Shown here: positions 45,169-53,823 of the stretch, piece after piece
Layout: each line of letters starts with the position of its first letter
Position numbering within the stretch: position 1 is the first letter of the stretch
From: a virus
Direction: 5' to 3' (one strand)
Length of the DNA: 57,411 nt
IMG/VR virus record: IMGVR_UViG_3300042465_005697
Span: 92,280 to 149,690 of that record
The notes under the pieces: generated by a model
Databases searched by the model: none
Seen by the model: only the letters and a program-made list of their open reading frames with translations
What the model was told of the DNA's origin: nothing
Position numbers and translations under genes: made by a program

Positions 45169-45441
45169 ATGGAAACACAAGATTATGAAAATAGACAATT
45201 TATGATATTCAATATGTCTGAATTAACTCAAATTGATTTTACCCAAGTTGTTGAAACTTCTGAGGAAACTGTTAGGCAATCAATTGATAATACAAAAACA
45301 TTTGTAAAGTGGGATGGTATAACTCCTGAATGTGTAGAAGGTTTATCCACAAAGGAAGGACCATATAACTACGATGAGATTTTATTAATCTTATCAACCC
45401 CTGAATGGACATCTAACAATCGGATAATATGGGAACAATAG
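45169..45441 (+). CDS. Small protein between lectin genes
   Basis: 90 residues, mixed alpha/beta: FMIFNMSELTQIDFTQVVET, then KTFVKWDGITPECVEGLSTK and ILLILSTPEW. It overlaps the next LamG gene by 13 bases. Similar small proteins often act as fibre assembly chaperones or tail completion proteins; this is only a guess from position. Confidence 0.55.
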   Translation: METQDYENRQFMIFNMSELTQIDFTQVVETSEETVRQSIDNTKTFVKWDGITPECVEGLSTKEGPYNYDEILLILSTPEWTSNNRIIWEQ

Positions 45442-46133
45442 AAGGTGGTGGAAATATTATAACTGATGGTTTAGTCCTATATTTAGATGCCGCAAATCCA
45501 AAATCATATATTTCAGGCTCAACAAATTGGAATGATTTAAGTAAATCATCTAATAATGGAACATTAGTTAATGGTCCAACATTTAATCCCACCAATAAAG
45601 GTAGTATTGTTTTTGATGGAACAAACGATACAACAACGTTTAATTCATCATCAAGTCTTCAATTTTTAAATACCTCACCATATACACTCAGTATATTTGT
45701 GAAAATATTAAGTTCCGATGCGACTTTTTCCGGATTTTTAAATAGGGAAAGTGGATCATCAAGAAATGGTTATAATCTTTGGTTTTATAGAGATAGTATT
45801 AATCAAGTGGCTATCGCTTCCGAAAGATTTGGTGGGACAGGTCAAAAAGTGACTTACATACTTTTAGATAATAATCAATGTATTAATGTTTGGAATCAAT
45901 ACACAATAACTTATGATGGAACAACTTTAAGTTTTTATTTAAATGGTGTGTTTAAACATAGTGTGTTAGCTGATGGGAATATAACAAACACATCTAAAAC
46001 TTTAGAGATTGGTAGTCGGTTAACAGATTACGCAAATTGTGAAATTTCTAACGTAACAATACATAGTAGATCACTATCGTCTTCAGAAATAATTCAAAAT
46101 TATAACTTAACAAAATCACGTTTTGGTTTATAA
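45429..46133 (+). CDS. LamG/concanavalin-like lectin-domain protein (3)
   Basis: 234 residues. Nearest to the first copy: GLVLYLDAANPKSYISGSTN, WNDLSKSSNNGTLVNGPTF, GSIVFDGTNDTTTF, QYTITYDGTTLSFYLNGVFK and IHSRSLSSSEIIQNYNLTKS. Start overlaps the small gene before it. Confidence 0.8.
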   Translation: MGTIEGGGNIITDGLVLYLDAANPKSYISGSTNWNDLSKSSNNGTLVNGPTFNPTNKGSIVFDGTNDTTTFNSSSSLQFLNTSPYTLSIFVKILSSDATFSGFLNRESGSSRNGYNLWFYRDSINQVAIASERFGGTGQKVTYILLDNNQCINVWNQYTITYDGTTLSFYLNGVFKHSVLADGNITNTSKTLEIGSRLTDYANCEISNVTIHSRSLSSSEIIQNYNLTKSRFGL

Positions 46134-46135
46134 AG

Positions 46136-46143
46136 TATTTATA
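46136..46143 (+). promoter_or_regulatory. Putative late promoter TATTTATA
   Basis: 10 nt before the ATG at 46154. Confidence 0.55.
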
Positions 46144-46153
46144 ATAAACAAAA

Positions 46154-47542
46154 ATGCCACACACAATAGAAATAACAGGAGCAACCGGAACACCACCATA
46201 TTCAGTTTATGTATGTGATTCAACATTCACGTATTGTTATCTTATTACAGGATCAACGATAATACCCCCAACATTTATCTTTGATGTTCCATCACCGTTA
46301 GATGTTGCTTCTTCAGTTATTGTTAAGATTGTTGATGCAAATGGTTGTGAAACGTTTGAACCATATTCTTGTCCTCCGACACCAACACCAACACCAACAA
46401 TTACACCCACGCCATCATCAACACCAACGGATCTGTGTTATTGTTTAATGGCGGTTAATTCGTCTATGGTTGCAGGTTCGTTTGATTATATTGATTGTGA
46501 TGGGGCATCACAAAAAAACATACCAGTACCAATTGGTGTGACGTATTATGCTTGTGGTTGGGCACCAACTAATTTAGTAAATGTAAATGTGGGTATTGGG
46601 GACTTATGTTCTTTAAGTAGTTGTGTCCCACCATTACCAAGTATGTCGGCAACACCGACACAAACACCAACTCCAACGGTTACACCTACAATTACCCCAA
46701 CACCTACACAAACACCTTTACCAATTGCCTTTGTAGGTTTTTGGAGAACACTAAACACATCTGGAGGTTCAAGTGGTAGTAATCAAGTTACATTACCATT
46801 AAATTCTTCAGGAACATATAACTTTGTTGTTGATTGGGGTGATGGTGGTCCGACTGACACAATAACCCTTTGGAATGACCCTTTAACGACACACACATAT
46901 GGAGTGTCAGGTGGCTATACAATAACAATTACAGGAGTAATAAATGGTTTTAGATTTAATAACACTGGTGATAGATTAAAACTATTAAATGTAACGCAAT
47001 GGGGACCACTTAATGTTGGTAATTTTGGTAATTATTTTAGAGGTTGTTCAAATTTAGATTTAAGTGGTGTTTCGGATGTTTTAGATATGGTTGGGACAAC
47101 TAATTGCGTTGAGTTCTTTAGAGGTTGTAGTTCATTAACATCTATAAATAATTTAGAGTTTTGGGATGTATCGTCAGTAACACTTATGAACGGTATGTTT
47201 AGTCAATGTACTACGTTTAATCATAATATATCAACTTGGGATGTATCTTCAGTAACAAATATGAATAGTATGTTTGTTGTAAGCACATCATTTGATCAAG
47301 ATCTAGGTTCGTGGGATGTTTCATTAGTAACCACTATGTTATTAATGTTTGGTTCAGTAACATTATCAACACCAAATTACGATTCACTTTTAAATGGTTG
47401 GGCATCACTTGGTGGATCATTACAAAGTGGTGTATCGTTTAACGGAGGAAATTCTGTTTATACGATTGCAACATCCGGTGTTAGTAGAGCATACCTTACT
47501 GGTACCAAATTATGGACAATAAGTGATGGTGGAGGAATTTAA
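46154..47542 (+). CDS. BspA-like repeat adhesin with Pro-Thr linkers
   Basis: 462 residues. Two PT tracts ([38 protein letters not shown]) flank a Cys-rich middle. A PKD-like segment follows (YNFVVDWGDGGPTDTITLWN). Then BspA/DUF285 repeats with the signature WDVSSVTLMNGMF, WDVSSVTNMNSMF and WDVSLVTTMLLMF (about residues 330-400). These are surface repeats of bacteria and gut organisms that bind proteins or glycans. Likely a host-binding virion protein. Confidence 0.8.
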   Translation: MPHTIEITGATGTPPYSVYVCDSTFTYCYLITGSTIIPPTFIFDVPSPLDVASSVIVKIVDANGCETFEPYSCPPTPTPTPTITPTPSSTPTDLCYCLMAVNSSMVAGSFDYIDCDGASQKNIPVPIGVTYYACGWAPTNLVNVNVGIGDLCSLSSCVPPLPSMSATPTQTPTPTVTPTITPTPTQTPLPIAFVGFWRTLNTSGGSSGSNQVTLPLNSSGTYNFVVDWGDGGPTDTITLWNDPLTTHTYGVSGGYTITITGVINGFRFNNTGDRLKLLNVTQWGPLNVGNFGNYFRGCSNLDLSGVSDVLDMVGTTNCVEFFRGCSSLTSINNLEFWDVSSVTLMNGMFSQCTTFNHNISTWDVSSVTNMNSMFVVSTSFDQDLGSWDVSLVTTMLLMFGSVTLSTPNYDSLLNGWASLGGSLQSGVSFNGGNSVYTIATSGVSRAYLTGTKLWTISDGGGI

Positions 47543-47560
47543 ATTTCTTATTTAGTTTTT

Positions 47561-47594
47561 TAATTAGTTTTTTATTCTTATCTAAAACTAATTA
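47561..47594 (+). promoter_or_regulatory. Inverted repeat touching the start codon at 47595
   Basis: TAATTAGTTTT (47561-47571) pairs perfectly with AAAACTAATTA (47584-47594), 12-nt loop, ending on the base before the ATG. As RNA it would hide the start; no T tract follows, so it is more a translational switch than a terminator. Confidence 0.5.
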
Positions 47595-48842
47595 ATGAAG
47601 ATTTTTATTCAAATTGCGTCCTATCGTGATCCCCAACTTATACCAACAATTAAAGATTGTATTGAGAAATCAAAAAACCCTGAAAATTTAAGGTTTGGGA
47701 TTTGTAGACAATATCACCCTGAAGATGGTTTTGATAATTTATCCGAGTATGAAAACGATAAACGTTTCCGAATAATTAATATTCCGTATGAAGAATCTAC
47801 GGGAGTATGTTGGGCAAGAAACCAAGTACAACAACTATATAAGGGAGAAAAATATACCCTCCAATTAGATTCTCATATGAGGTTTGATCAGGATTGGGAT
47901 AAGACCTTAATTAAGATGATTAAGGACTTACAAAAGAAAGGACATAAGAAACCATTATTAACGGGTTATGTGTCGTCGTTTGATCCTGAAAATGACCCAC
48001 AGGGAAGAGTTACAGATCCTTGGAGGATGTCCTTTGATAGATTCACACCTGAAGGTGTTGTTTTCTTCTTACCCGAAGTAATTCCAAATTGGAGAGACCT
48101 ATCAGGACCGATCCCGTCAAGATTTTATTCTGCACACTTTGCATTCACATTAGGTGAGTTTTCAAAAGAAGTTCAACACGATCCCGAATATTATTTTCAC
48201 GGAGAAGAAATATCAATTGCGGTAAGAGCATATACTCACGGGTATGATTTATTTCATCCACATAAAGTTGTTATTTGGCATGAATATACTCGTAAAGGTA
48301 GAACCAAACAATGGGACGATGATAAGGAGTGGTATAAGAGAAATGAATCTTGTCATAAAAAGAATAGACAAATATTGGGTATTGATGGTGAAACATATGA
48401 TGGAGATCTTGGTAAATATGGTTTTGGAACTGAACGAACATTAAAAGATTATGAACAATATTCTGGGGTTTTATTCTCAAAACGAGCAGTTCAACAATAC
48501 ACAATTGATAAACAATACCCACCAAATCCACACACATACAAAACAGAAGAAGAATGGTTAGATAGTTTTACATCGGTATTCAAACATTGTATTGATGTGT
48601 CATTTAATAGTGTTCCTGAAACTGATTATGATTTTTGGGTTGTAGCATTTCACAACGAAAAGGATGAAACATTACATAGACAAGATGCCGATGTGAATGA
48701 AATAAACAGAATGAAACAAGACCCTGATGGATATTGTAAAGTATGGAGAGAGTTTAATACAACAGAAAAACCAAAGTATTGGGTTGTTTGGCCACATAGT
48801 TTATCAAAGGGGTGGTGTGATAGAATAACAGGAAATTTATGA
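47595..48842 (+). CDS. GlcNAc-transferase-like enzyme (Skp1-GnT1 type)
   Basis: 415 residues. GT-A of the PF11397 type: KIFIQIASYRDPQLIPTIKD, LRFGICRQYHPEDGF, WARNQVQQLYKGEKYTLQLD, SHMRFDQDWDKTLIKMIKD and YFHGEEISIAVRAYTHGYDL. In eukaryotes such enzymes add GlcNAc to hydroxyproline or mucin-like peptide. A mucin-like acceptor is available here in the Pro-Thr linkers of the genes just before it. Overlaps the next gene by 4 bases (ATGA). First gene of the second glycan locus. Confidence 0.85.
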   Translation: MKIFIQIASYRDPQLIPTIKDCIEKSKNPENLRFGICRQYHPEDGFDNLSEYENDKRFRIINIPYEESTGVCWARNQVQQLYKGEKYTLQLDSHMRFDQDWDKTLIKMIKDLQKKGHKKPLLTGYVSSFDPENDPQGRVTDPWRMSFDRFTPEGVVFFLPEVIPNWRDLSGPIPSRFYSAHFAFTLGEFSKEVQHDPEYYFHGEEISIAVRAYTHGYDLFHPHKVVIWHEYTRKGRTKQWDDDKEWYKRNESCHKKNRQILGIDGETYDGDLGKYGFGTERTLKDYEQYSGVLFSKRAVQQYTIDKQYPPNPHTYKTEEEWLDSFTSVFKHCIDVSFNSVPETDYDFWVVAFHNEKDETLHRQDADVNEINRMKQDPDGYCKVWREFNTTEKPKYWVVWPHSLSKGWCDRITGNL

Positions 48843-49576
48843 AGATAGAGGATATACCAAAATTCATAATAAATTTAAAAAGAAGACCCGATAGACTAGA
48901 ATCCATAAAAAAACAAATGGATTATGTTGGTTGGGAATTTGAGGTCTTTGATGCCGTTGATACAAATTCTTATATGGGGTGTGCATTGTCCCATTTAGGG
49001 ATTTTAAGAATTGCTAAAGAAAGAGGGTATAAAAAAGTTATGATTATTGAAGATGATTGTTTTTTTATGCCATACGCTAAAGAATTAATTGATGATTTAA
49101 ATAATGTATTACCAACCTTAGAATATTTTTATTTTAATTTATCCCCAACTTTAAATAGACATATCAATCTATCTGAAATTTCCAACTATATTCTTGATAT
49201 GAAAAATTTACCTGAAAAACAAAATCCAATTTTTAGAGAAATATACGCAACAAATATGGTTATTTATGATTCATTAATATATGATGAAGTTTTTAAAATA
49301 GAAAAAACTAAAGTTGGGAATGGTGATTTTTATTACGCTATTGATGTTTTTATTTTTGATAATATCATAAATAAGTATCCGTCTTATTGCCCGCATATCC
49401 CTTTATGTTGTCAAGGAAATGATCATTCAGATGTTGGTAATGTTATTTATGATACATTTTACACGCAAACTTATAATTGGAACTCATATAGCCCTTGTAA
49501 AATACCTACAAAATTTTTAAACCTAACTGAAAATAAACAAAAAATTAATAACAAAATCTATGAAACCATCTGTTAA
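48839..49576 (+). CDS. GT25-family glycosyltransferase
   Basis: 245 residues. Signature of GT25: KFIINLKRRPDRLESIKKQM, GCALSHLGILRIAKERGYKK and VMIIEDDCFFMP (D-x-D like). Bacterial relatives add sugars to LPS; others glycosylate hydroxylysine. The overlap with the next gene is 17 bases. Confidence 0.85.
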   Translation: MKIEDIPKFIINLKRRPDRLESIKKQMDYVGWEFEVFDAVDTNSYMGCALSHLGILRIAKERGYKKVMIIEDDCFFMPYAKELIDDLNNVLPTLEYFYFNLSPTLNRHINLSEISNYILDMKNLPEKQNPIFREIYATNMVIYDSLIYDEVFKIEKTKVGNGDFYYAIDVFIFDNIINKYPSYCPHIPLCCQGNDHSDVGNVIYDTFYTQTYNWNSYSPCKIPTKFLNLTENKQKINNKIYETIC

Positions 49577-50444
49577 ATTTATTACCGCAATTTATAGTGA
49601 TTTATTTGGAACAGAACTAGGTGGTAGACCTAATCGGTTTAATCATTATAGATGGAGTTTATTATCACTTTTAAAAATGAGTGATGCTGATTTTGTATGT
49701 TACACTTCCGATAGGGAATATGATAGTTTAATTAAATTTTTCTACGATGAATTTAGTATCCCAAAAAACAAATTGGAGATTAAAATATTTGATATAGCAA
49801 AAACGAGGTATACAAATATTATAAATAAATTTAAAGATGTTGAATTTACAAAAAATGGTGATAGGTGTGTTGAAATACAATTTATGAAATTTGATTGGAT
49901 TTCATTGGAAGATATGACGTATGATTATTATTTTTGGATTGACTCAGGACTTTCACATTGTGGGTTAATTCCAAATAGATATTTGTCTTTAACTGGTAAC
50001 AATAATAGAGGTTATTATGAATCAAAATTATTTAACAATAAATTTTTAGAAAATTTAATTAAAAACACTGGTGATGAATTTACAATAATTGCAAAAGAAA
50101 ACGAAAGAAATTATTGGTCAGCAACTGTAGATAAAACACATTACACAAATTATGATAGAAGTTACCACGTTATTGGTGGGTTATTTGGTGGTAAAAAAGA
50201 ATTGTGGGGTATTATACCTGAAAAATTTAATAACTATGTTAATGTGGTTTTAGAAAATGATAAAAAAATATATCACGAAGAACATATAATGTCATTAATG
50301 TATAGAAATGATGAAGATTTGTTTTATGTGTATGATTTTGATACTTGGTGGCATGATGATGAAAAAATTCAAGGGTTAGATATTATTGAACACACAAAAA
50401 TTAATAAAAGTTTTTATAAAATTTTAGAAGAATTAAACAAATAA
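49560..50444 (+). CDS. HtrL/YibB-like glycosyltransferase
   Basis: 294 residues. KFITAIYSDLFGTELGGRPN, RFNHYRWSLLSLLKM, YYFWIDSGLSHCGLIPNRYL and YHVIGGLFGGKKELWGIIPE match the HtrL/YibB family (PF09612), a GT-A-like group. Same motif set as the N-terminal half of the next gene. Probable sugar transferase acting in the same pathway. Confidence 0.7.
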   Translation: MKPSVKFITAIYSDLFGTELGGRPNRFNHYRWSLLSLLKMSDADFVCYTSDREYDSLIKFFYDEFSIPKNKLEIKIFDIAKTRYTNIINKFKDVEFTKNGDRCVEIQFMKFDWISLEDMTYDYYFWIDSGLSHCGLIPNRYLSLTGNNNRGYYESKLFNNKFLENLIKNTGDEFTIIAKENERNYWSATVDKTHYTNYDRSYHVIGGLFGGKKELWGIIPEKFNNYVNVVLENDKKIYHEEHIMSLMYRNDEDLFYVYDFDTWWHDDEKIQGLDIIEHTKINKSFYKILEELNK

Positions 50445-50446
50445 GT

Positions 50447-52126
50447 ATGATAACATTAGTAACAGGTTTATGGGATATAGGTAGAGGAGACCTTGATGAA
50501 GGTTGGTCAAGATCATACCAACATTATTTGGATAAATTCAAAGAGTTGTTAAGTGTAAACAATAACCTCATCATTTTTGGTGATCAAGAGTTAAAAACTT
50601 TTGTGTCTCAACACAGAGATGATAGTAATACCCAATTTATTTTGAGGGATTTAAGTTGGTTTAAAAATAACGAATACTACCCCATCATACAATCAATACG
50701 AACAAACCCAGAATGGTTTAACCAAGTTGGTTGGTTAGGTGGATCAACACAATCAAAATTGGAAATGTATAATCCTTTAGTTATGTCTAAAGTGTTTTTA
50801 CTTAACGATGCAAAGATATTGGATAAGTTTAATTCGGATAAATTGTTTTGGGTTGATGCTGGTTTAACAAATACCGTTCATTCAGGGTATTTTACCCACG
50901 ATAAAGTATTGGATAAAATTGATAAGTTATCTGATAAATTTTTATTTGTTTCTTTCCCATATGATGCGGAAACTGAAGTTCACGGGTTTAACTATAATGA
51001 AATGAAACGACTAACAAATGCAACACCTAATATTGTTTGTCGTGGGGGGTTTTTCGGTGGAGATAAGGATACCATATCACAAATGAATAGTTTGTATTAT
51101 GGTATATTAATGGATACCCTTAAACGGGGATTTATGGGAACAGAAGAAAGTTTATTTACAATCCTTACTTATCAATATCCAAGTTTAATTGATTATTGTG
51201 AAATCAATTCAGATGGTTTAGTATATAAATTTTTTGAGGATGTTAAAGATAATACAACAAATGTTAAAAATTTTAATGTAGAGTTAAAACAAGTTCAAAG
51301 TAATAATGGTTTAGATATTTCAAAAGTTGGTCTTTACGTTATCACATTTAATTCCCCAAAACAGTTTGAAACCTTAATTCAAAGTATGTTAGGTTATGAT
51401 CCTAATTTTATCACACGAACCAAAAAGTTTTTGCTTGATAATTCAACGGACTTAACTACAACACCACGTTATCTTGAACTATGTGAAGAGTATGGTTTTG
51501 AACATATTAAGAAAGTTAATTTAGGTATTTGTGGGGGGAGACAGTTTGTTTCAGACCATTTTAACGATTCTGATTTAGAAGTTGGAATTTTCAGTGAAGA
51601 CGATATGTTTTTTCAAAATAATCCAAATGAAACTTGTAGAAATGGTTTTAATCGTTACACCCCTAACTTATATCAAAAATGTTTGGAGATATTACAAAAA
51701 GAAAACTTTGATATGTTGAAGTTGAATTTTAGTGAATATTTTGGTGATAACTCCACTTGTTGGCCGTGGTATAATACTCCTCAAGATTTCAGACAAAAAC
51801 ATTGGACGAGCAACCCTAAATTACCGGTACAAGGGTTAGACCCTAATGCTCCTTTAACGGAATTTAAAAATATCAAATCACATAAAGGGTTACCTTATGC
51901 GACAGGTGAAATTTACTACTGTAATTGGACTCATTTTTTTACAAAAGAAGGTAATCGTAAAATGTTTCAAGAAACAAAATGGGATAGGCCGTACGAACAA
52001 ACGTGGATGAGCCACATTTATCAAGAAACAATAAAAGGAAAAATTAAATCTGGTTTATTGTTATTAACACCAATAGAACACAATCGCTTCCATCATTACG
52101 CAGCGGAATTAAGAAAAGAAAGTTAA
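50447..52126 (+). CDS. Fusion: HtrL/YibB-like plus GT2-like domain
   Basis: 559 residues. Residues 1-240 are HtrL/YibB-like (MITLVTGLWDIGRGDLDEGW, KLFWVDAGLTNTVHSGYF, CRGGFFGGDKDTISQMNSLY). Residues ~289-559 are a GT-A/GT2 domain (GLYVITFNSPKQFETLIQSM, GICGGRQFVSDHFNDSD, VGIFSEDDMFFQNNP). A two-step enzyme is likely. Its stop overlaps the convergent HNH gene by 4 bases. Confidence 0.75.
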   Translation: MITLVTGLWDIGRGDLDEGWSRSYQHYLDKFKELLSVNNNLIIFGDQELKTFVSQHRDDSNTQFILRDLSWFKNNEYYPIIQSIRTNPEWFNQVGWLGGSTQSKLEMYNPLVMSKVFLLNDAKILDKFNSDKLFWVDAGLTNTVHSGYFTHDKVLDKIDKLSDKFLFVSFPYDAETEVHGFNYNEMKRLTNATPNIVCRGGFFGGDKDTISQMNSLYYGILMDTLKRGFMGTEESLFTILTYQYPSLIDYCEINSDGLVYKFFEDVKDNTTNVKNFNVELKQVQSNNGLDISKVGLYVITFNSPKQFETLIQSMLGYDPNFITRTKKFLLDNSTDLTTTPRYLELCEEYGFEHIKKVNLGICGGRQFVSDHFNDSDLEVGIFSEDDMFFQNNPNETCRNGFNRYTPNLYQKCLEILQKENFDMLKLNFSEYFGDNSTCWPWYNTPQDFRQKHWTSNPKLPVQGLDPNAPLTEFKNIKSHKGLPYATGEIYYCNWTHFFTKEGNRKMFQETKWDRPYEQTWMSHIYQETIKGKIKSGLLLLTPIEHNRFHHYAAELRKES

Positions 52127-52785
52127 ATTAATTTACCACCTTTTTTTAAATTATCAATTGCCCATAGTGGTTGGAGATTTGTATAGTGGCACAAATTATA
52201 AACCTCATCTTCAGTTTTTGCGGAAGATAAAGGTATTATATGGTCTATGTGAATATGCCGACCCATTAAATCCCAAGACATACCTTCAGTAAATTTTTGT
52301 TCTAAATACTCTTTAAGTTGTATCGGAGAACAACCGACAATTTCAAAAGAAGTTTTTGTTTTGTTTTTTAATACTGAATAAATTCTTGTTCGGACATTAA
52401 AAATTAATTTTTTTAATGGATCGGTTTTTCTAAGAGTCTTATTTCTATTGTTGTAGTATTCATTCATTTTTTCTTTATTACGTTCCGACCATTTTTTTGA
52501 AGTTTCTCTATATTTTTCAGCATTTAATAGATACCGTTCTTTAGTTTTTCTATTTAGATCTTCAAAATTTTTTAAATGGTATTCTTTATTATAGTTAGGA
52601 TTTTTATTATACCAATTTTTTATGGTTATTTTTCTTTTTTCAATATTATTTTTTCGATAAACTTTACCTTCAATTTTACGGCATTGTTTACAAGAAGATC
52701 TCAAATTATCTTTAGATGAGTTATTTACACCAAATTCGCAAATCTCTTTTTCTTCCTTACACTTACTACATATCTTTGTTTGCAT
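52123..52785 (-). CDS. HNH homing endonuclease with zinc-ribbon N-terminus
   Basis: 220 residues. N-terminal double CxxC (ICSKCKEEKEICEFGV, then SSCKQCRKIEG) as a zinc ribbon. A basic coiled middle. HNH at the end: FTEGMSWDLMGRHIHIDHII, then PLSSAKTEDEVYNLCHYTNL and QPLWAIDNLKKGGK. The C-terminal half parallels the endonuclease at 1650-2336, so the two are paralogues with different DNA-binding fronts. It overlaps a ribbon-helix-helix gene at its start. Confidence 0.85.
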   Translation of the reverse strand: MQTKICSKCKEEKEICEFGVNNSSKDNLRSSCKQCRKIEGKVYRKNNIEKRKITIKNWYNKNPNYNKEYHLKNFEDLNRKTKERYLLNAEKYRETSKKWSERNKEKMNEYYNNRNKTLRKTDPLKKLIFNVRTRIYSVLKNKTKTSFEIVGCSPIQLKEYLEQKFTEGMSWDLMGRHIHIDHIIPLSSAKTEDEVYNLCHYTNLQPLWAIDNLKKGGKLI

Positions 52786-52921
52786 AATACTCTTTTAATA
52801 ATTTATTAAGTAATGTTGATTTTTTAACTTTTTCTTTAACCATTCGGTCAAATAAATCACGGTCTAAACTTATCCCAAATTTAACTTTTCTATCTTCTTC
52901 TAATTTTGTTGGTCTTGCCAT
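52766..52921 (-). CDS. Small ribbon-helix-helix-type regulator
   Basis: 51 residues, from ATG at 52921 to TAG at 52766: MARPTKLEEDRKVKFGISLD, then RDLFDRMVKEKVKKSTLLNK and LLKEYYANKDM. The beta strand (KVKFGISL) followed by two helices is the pattern of CopG/Arc-type DNA-binding dimers. Its end overlaps the start of the HNH endonuclease by 20 bases, so the two are made together. It may repress its own promoter or the divergent gene at 53021. Too short for ordinary size cutoffs. Confidence 0.75.
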   Translation of the reverse strand: MARPTKLEEDRKVKFGISLDRDLFDRMVKEKVKKSTLLNKLLKEYYANKDM

Positions 52922-52925
52922 ATTA

Positions 52926-52933
52926 TATAAATA
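52926..52933 (-). promoter_or_regulatory. Putative late promoter TATTTATA (minus strand)
   Basis: 4 nt before the ATG at 52921; back to back with the octamer at 52999. Confidence 0.45.
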
Positions 52934-52998
52934 TCTCGTTTATTGTTAAAGTTTCACCATAACTAATAATAAATAAAAAATATTTTCCTTTTATCAAG

Positions 52999-53006
52999 TA
53001 TTTATA
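52999..53006 (+). promoter_or_regulatory. Putative late promoter TATTTATA
   Basis: 14 nt before the ATG at 53021. Confidence 0.55.
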
Positions 53007-53020
53007 GTAAAAACAATTAA

Positions 53021-53437
53021 ATGGAGTGGTACATAAAGAAAAATGCGACCTTACCGGTTTTAAAAATCCAACCAGTTAAGGATGGTCGTAGTGACTATAA
53101 TAAATTTATGGATATGATCGAAACATCGGCGATTTTCTTTTCTATGGTAAATACTGAAACGGGAATACCCAAGATCACAACAAGGGCGGCAGGGTTTGTT
53201 GAAAAAATACAACTTGAACCAAATGCAACACCCGAATATTATATCTATTATAAATTTACATCAAGGGATACAAATAAGGTTGGTAGATACGAAGGTCAAT
53301 TCTTATTAAGAAATGATGAAGGAACATTAATTTTACCGATCAGAGAACAATTATTTATCAACATTCAAGAAAGTTTTATTGCTGATGACTTACCATATGA
53401 AAGTTGTTATGTTATTGAATTTCCTTGTTGTAATTAA
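53021..53437 (+). CDS. Conserved-looking phage virion protein
   Basis: 138 residues, mostly beta: EWYIKKNATLPVLKIQPVKD, YYIYYKFTSRDTNKVGRYEG, QFLLRNDEGTLILPIREQLF. This shape recalls phage proteins with a small baseplate/upper-domain fold (BppU-like), but I cannot confirm it. Divergent from the RHH gene; own late-type promoter. Confidence 0.6.
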   Translation: MEWYIKKNATLPVLKIQPVKDGRSDYNKFMDMIETSAIFFSMVNTETGIPKITTRAAGFVEKIQLEPNATPEYYIYYKFTSRDTNKVGRYEGQFLLRNDEGTLILPIREQLFINIQESFIADDLPYESCYVIEFPCCN

Positions 53438-53459
53438 AAACATTTACTAAAATCGGTAT

Positions 53460-53467
53460 ATTTATAT
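53460..53467 (+). promoter_or_regulatory. Putative late promoter TATTTATA
   Basis: 29 nt before the ATG at 53497, followed by an almost purely A/C leader typical of Bacteroidota mRNAs. Confidence 0.55.
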
Positions 53468-53496
53468 AAAAACATAAAACAAACAAAACAAAAAAA

Positions 53497-53733
53497 ATGA
53501 AAGTAGAAATTGCAAACCCAAAAACTATGGTTGTTGTTGCTGAACAAACAAAAACATTTAACTCATTAACAATTAGACGTATGGTTGATTTCCCAGGACA
53601 AAAAAAGGTTATCGTTCATATTGAGGAAGCAAACGAACCTGTTGTATTATGGGAAGGTGCAGCATATGACGCTATTGGTGAATGGACAAATGCTGATGTT
53701 ATTGCAAAATTAAACACACTTTACACGGCATAA
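53497..53733 (+). CDS. Small phage protein
   Basis: 78 residues: VEIANPKTMVVVAEQTKTFN, then KKVIVHIEEANEPVVLWEGA and WTNADVIAKLNTLYTA. Compact beta-plus-helix fold, unknown function, probably abundant given its long A-rich leader and clean terminator hairpin. A virion or head-decoration role is possible. Confidence 0.6.
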   Translation: MKVEIANPKTMVVVAEQTKTFNSLTIRRMVDFPGQKKVIVHIEEANEPVVLWEGAAYDAIGEWTNADVIAKLNTLYTA

Positions 53734-53742
53734 GAAATATTT

Positions 53743-53779
53743 AATATCCCCCGATGTTATTTAATGTTGGGGGGATATT
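53743..53779 (+). terminator. Strong hairpin after the small gene
   Basis: AATATCCCCC (53743-53752) pairs with GGGGGATATT (53770-53779), 17-nt loop. A T-rich run follows only after about 15 nt, so it may be a terminator or an mRNA-end stabiliser. Confidence 0.6.
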
Positions 53780-53823
53780 GATAACTAACCTTTTTTAGAA
53801 TATATTTAAGTGTATAAGGTAAA

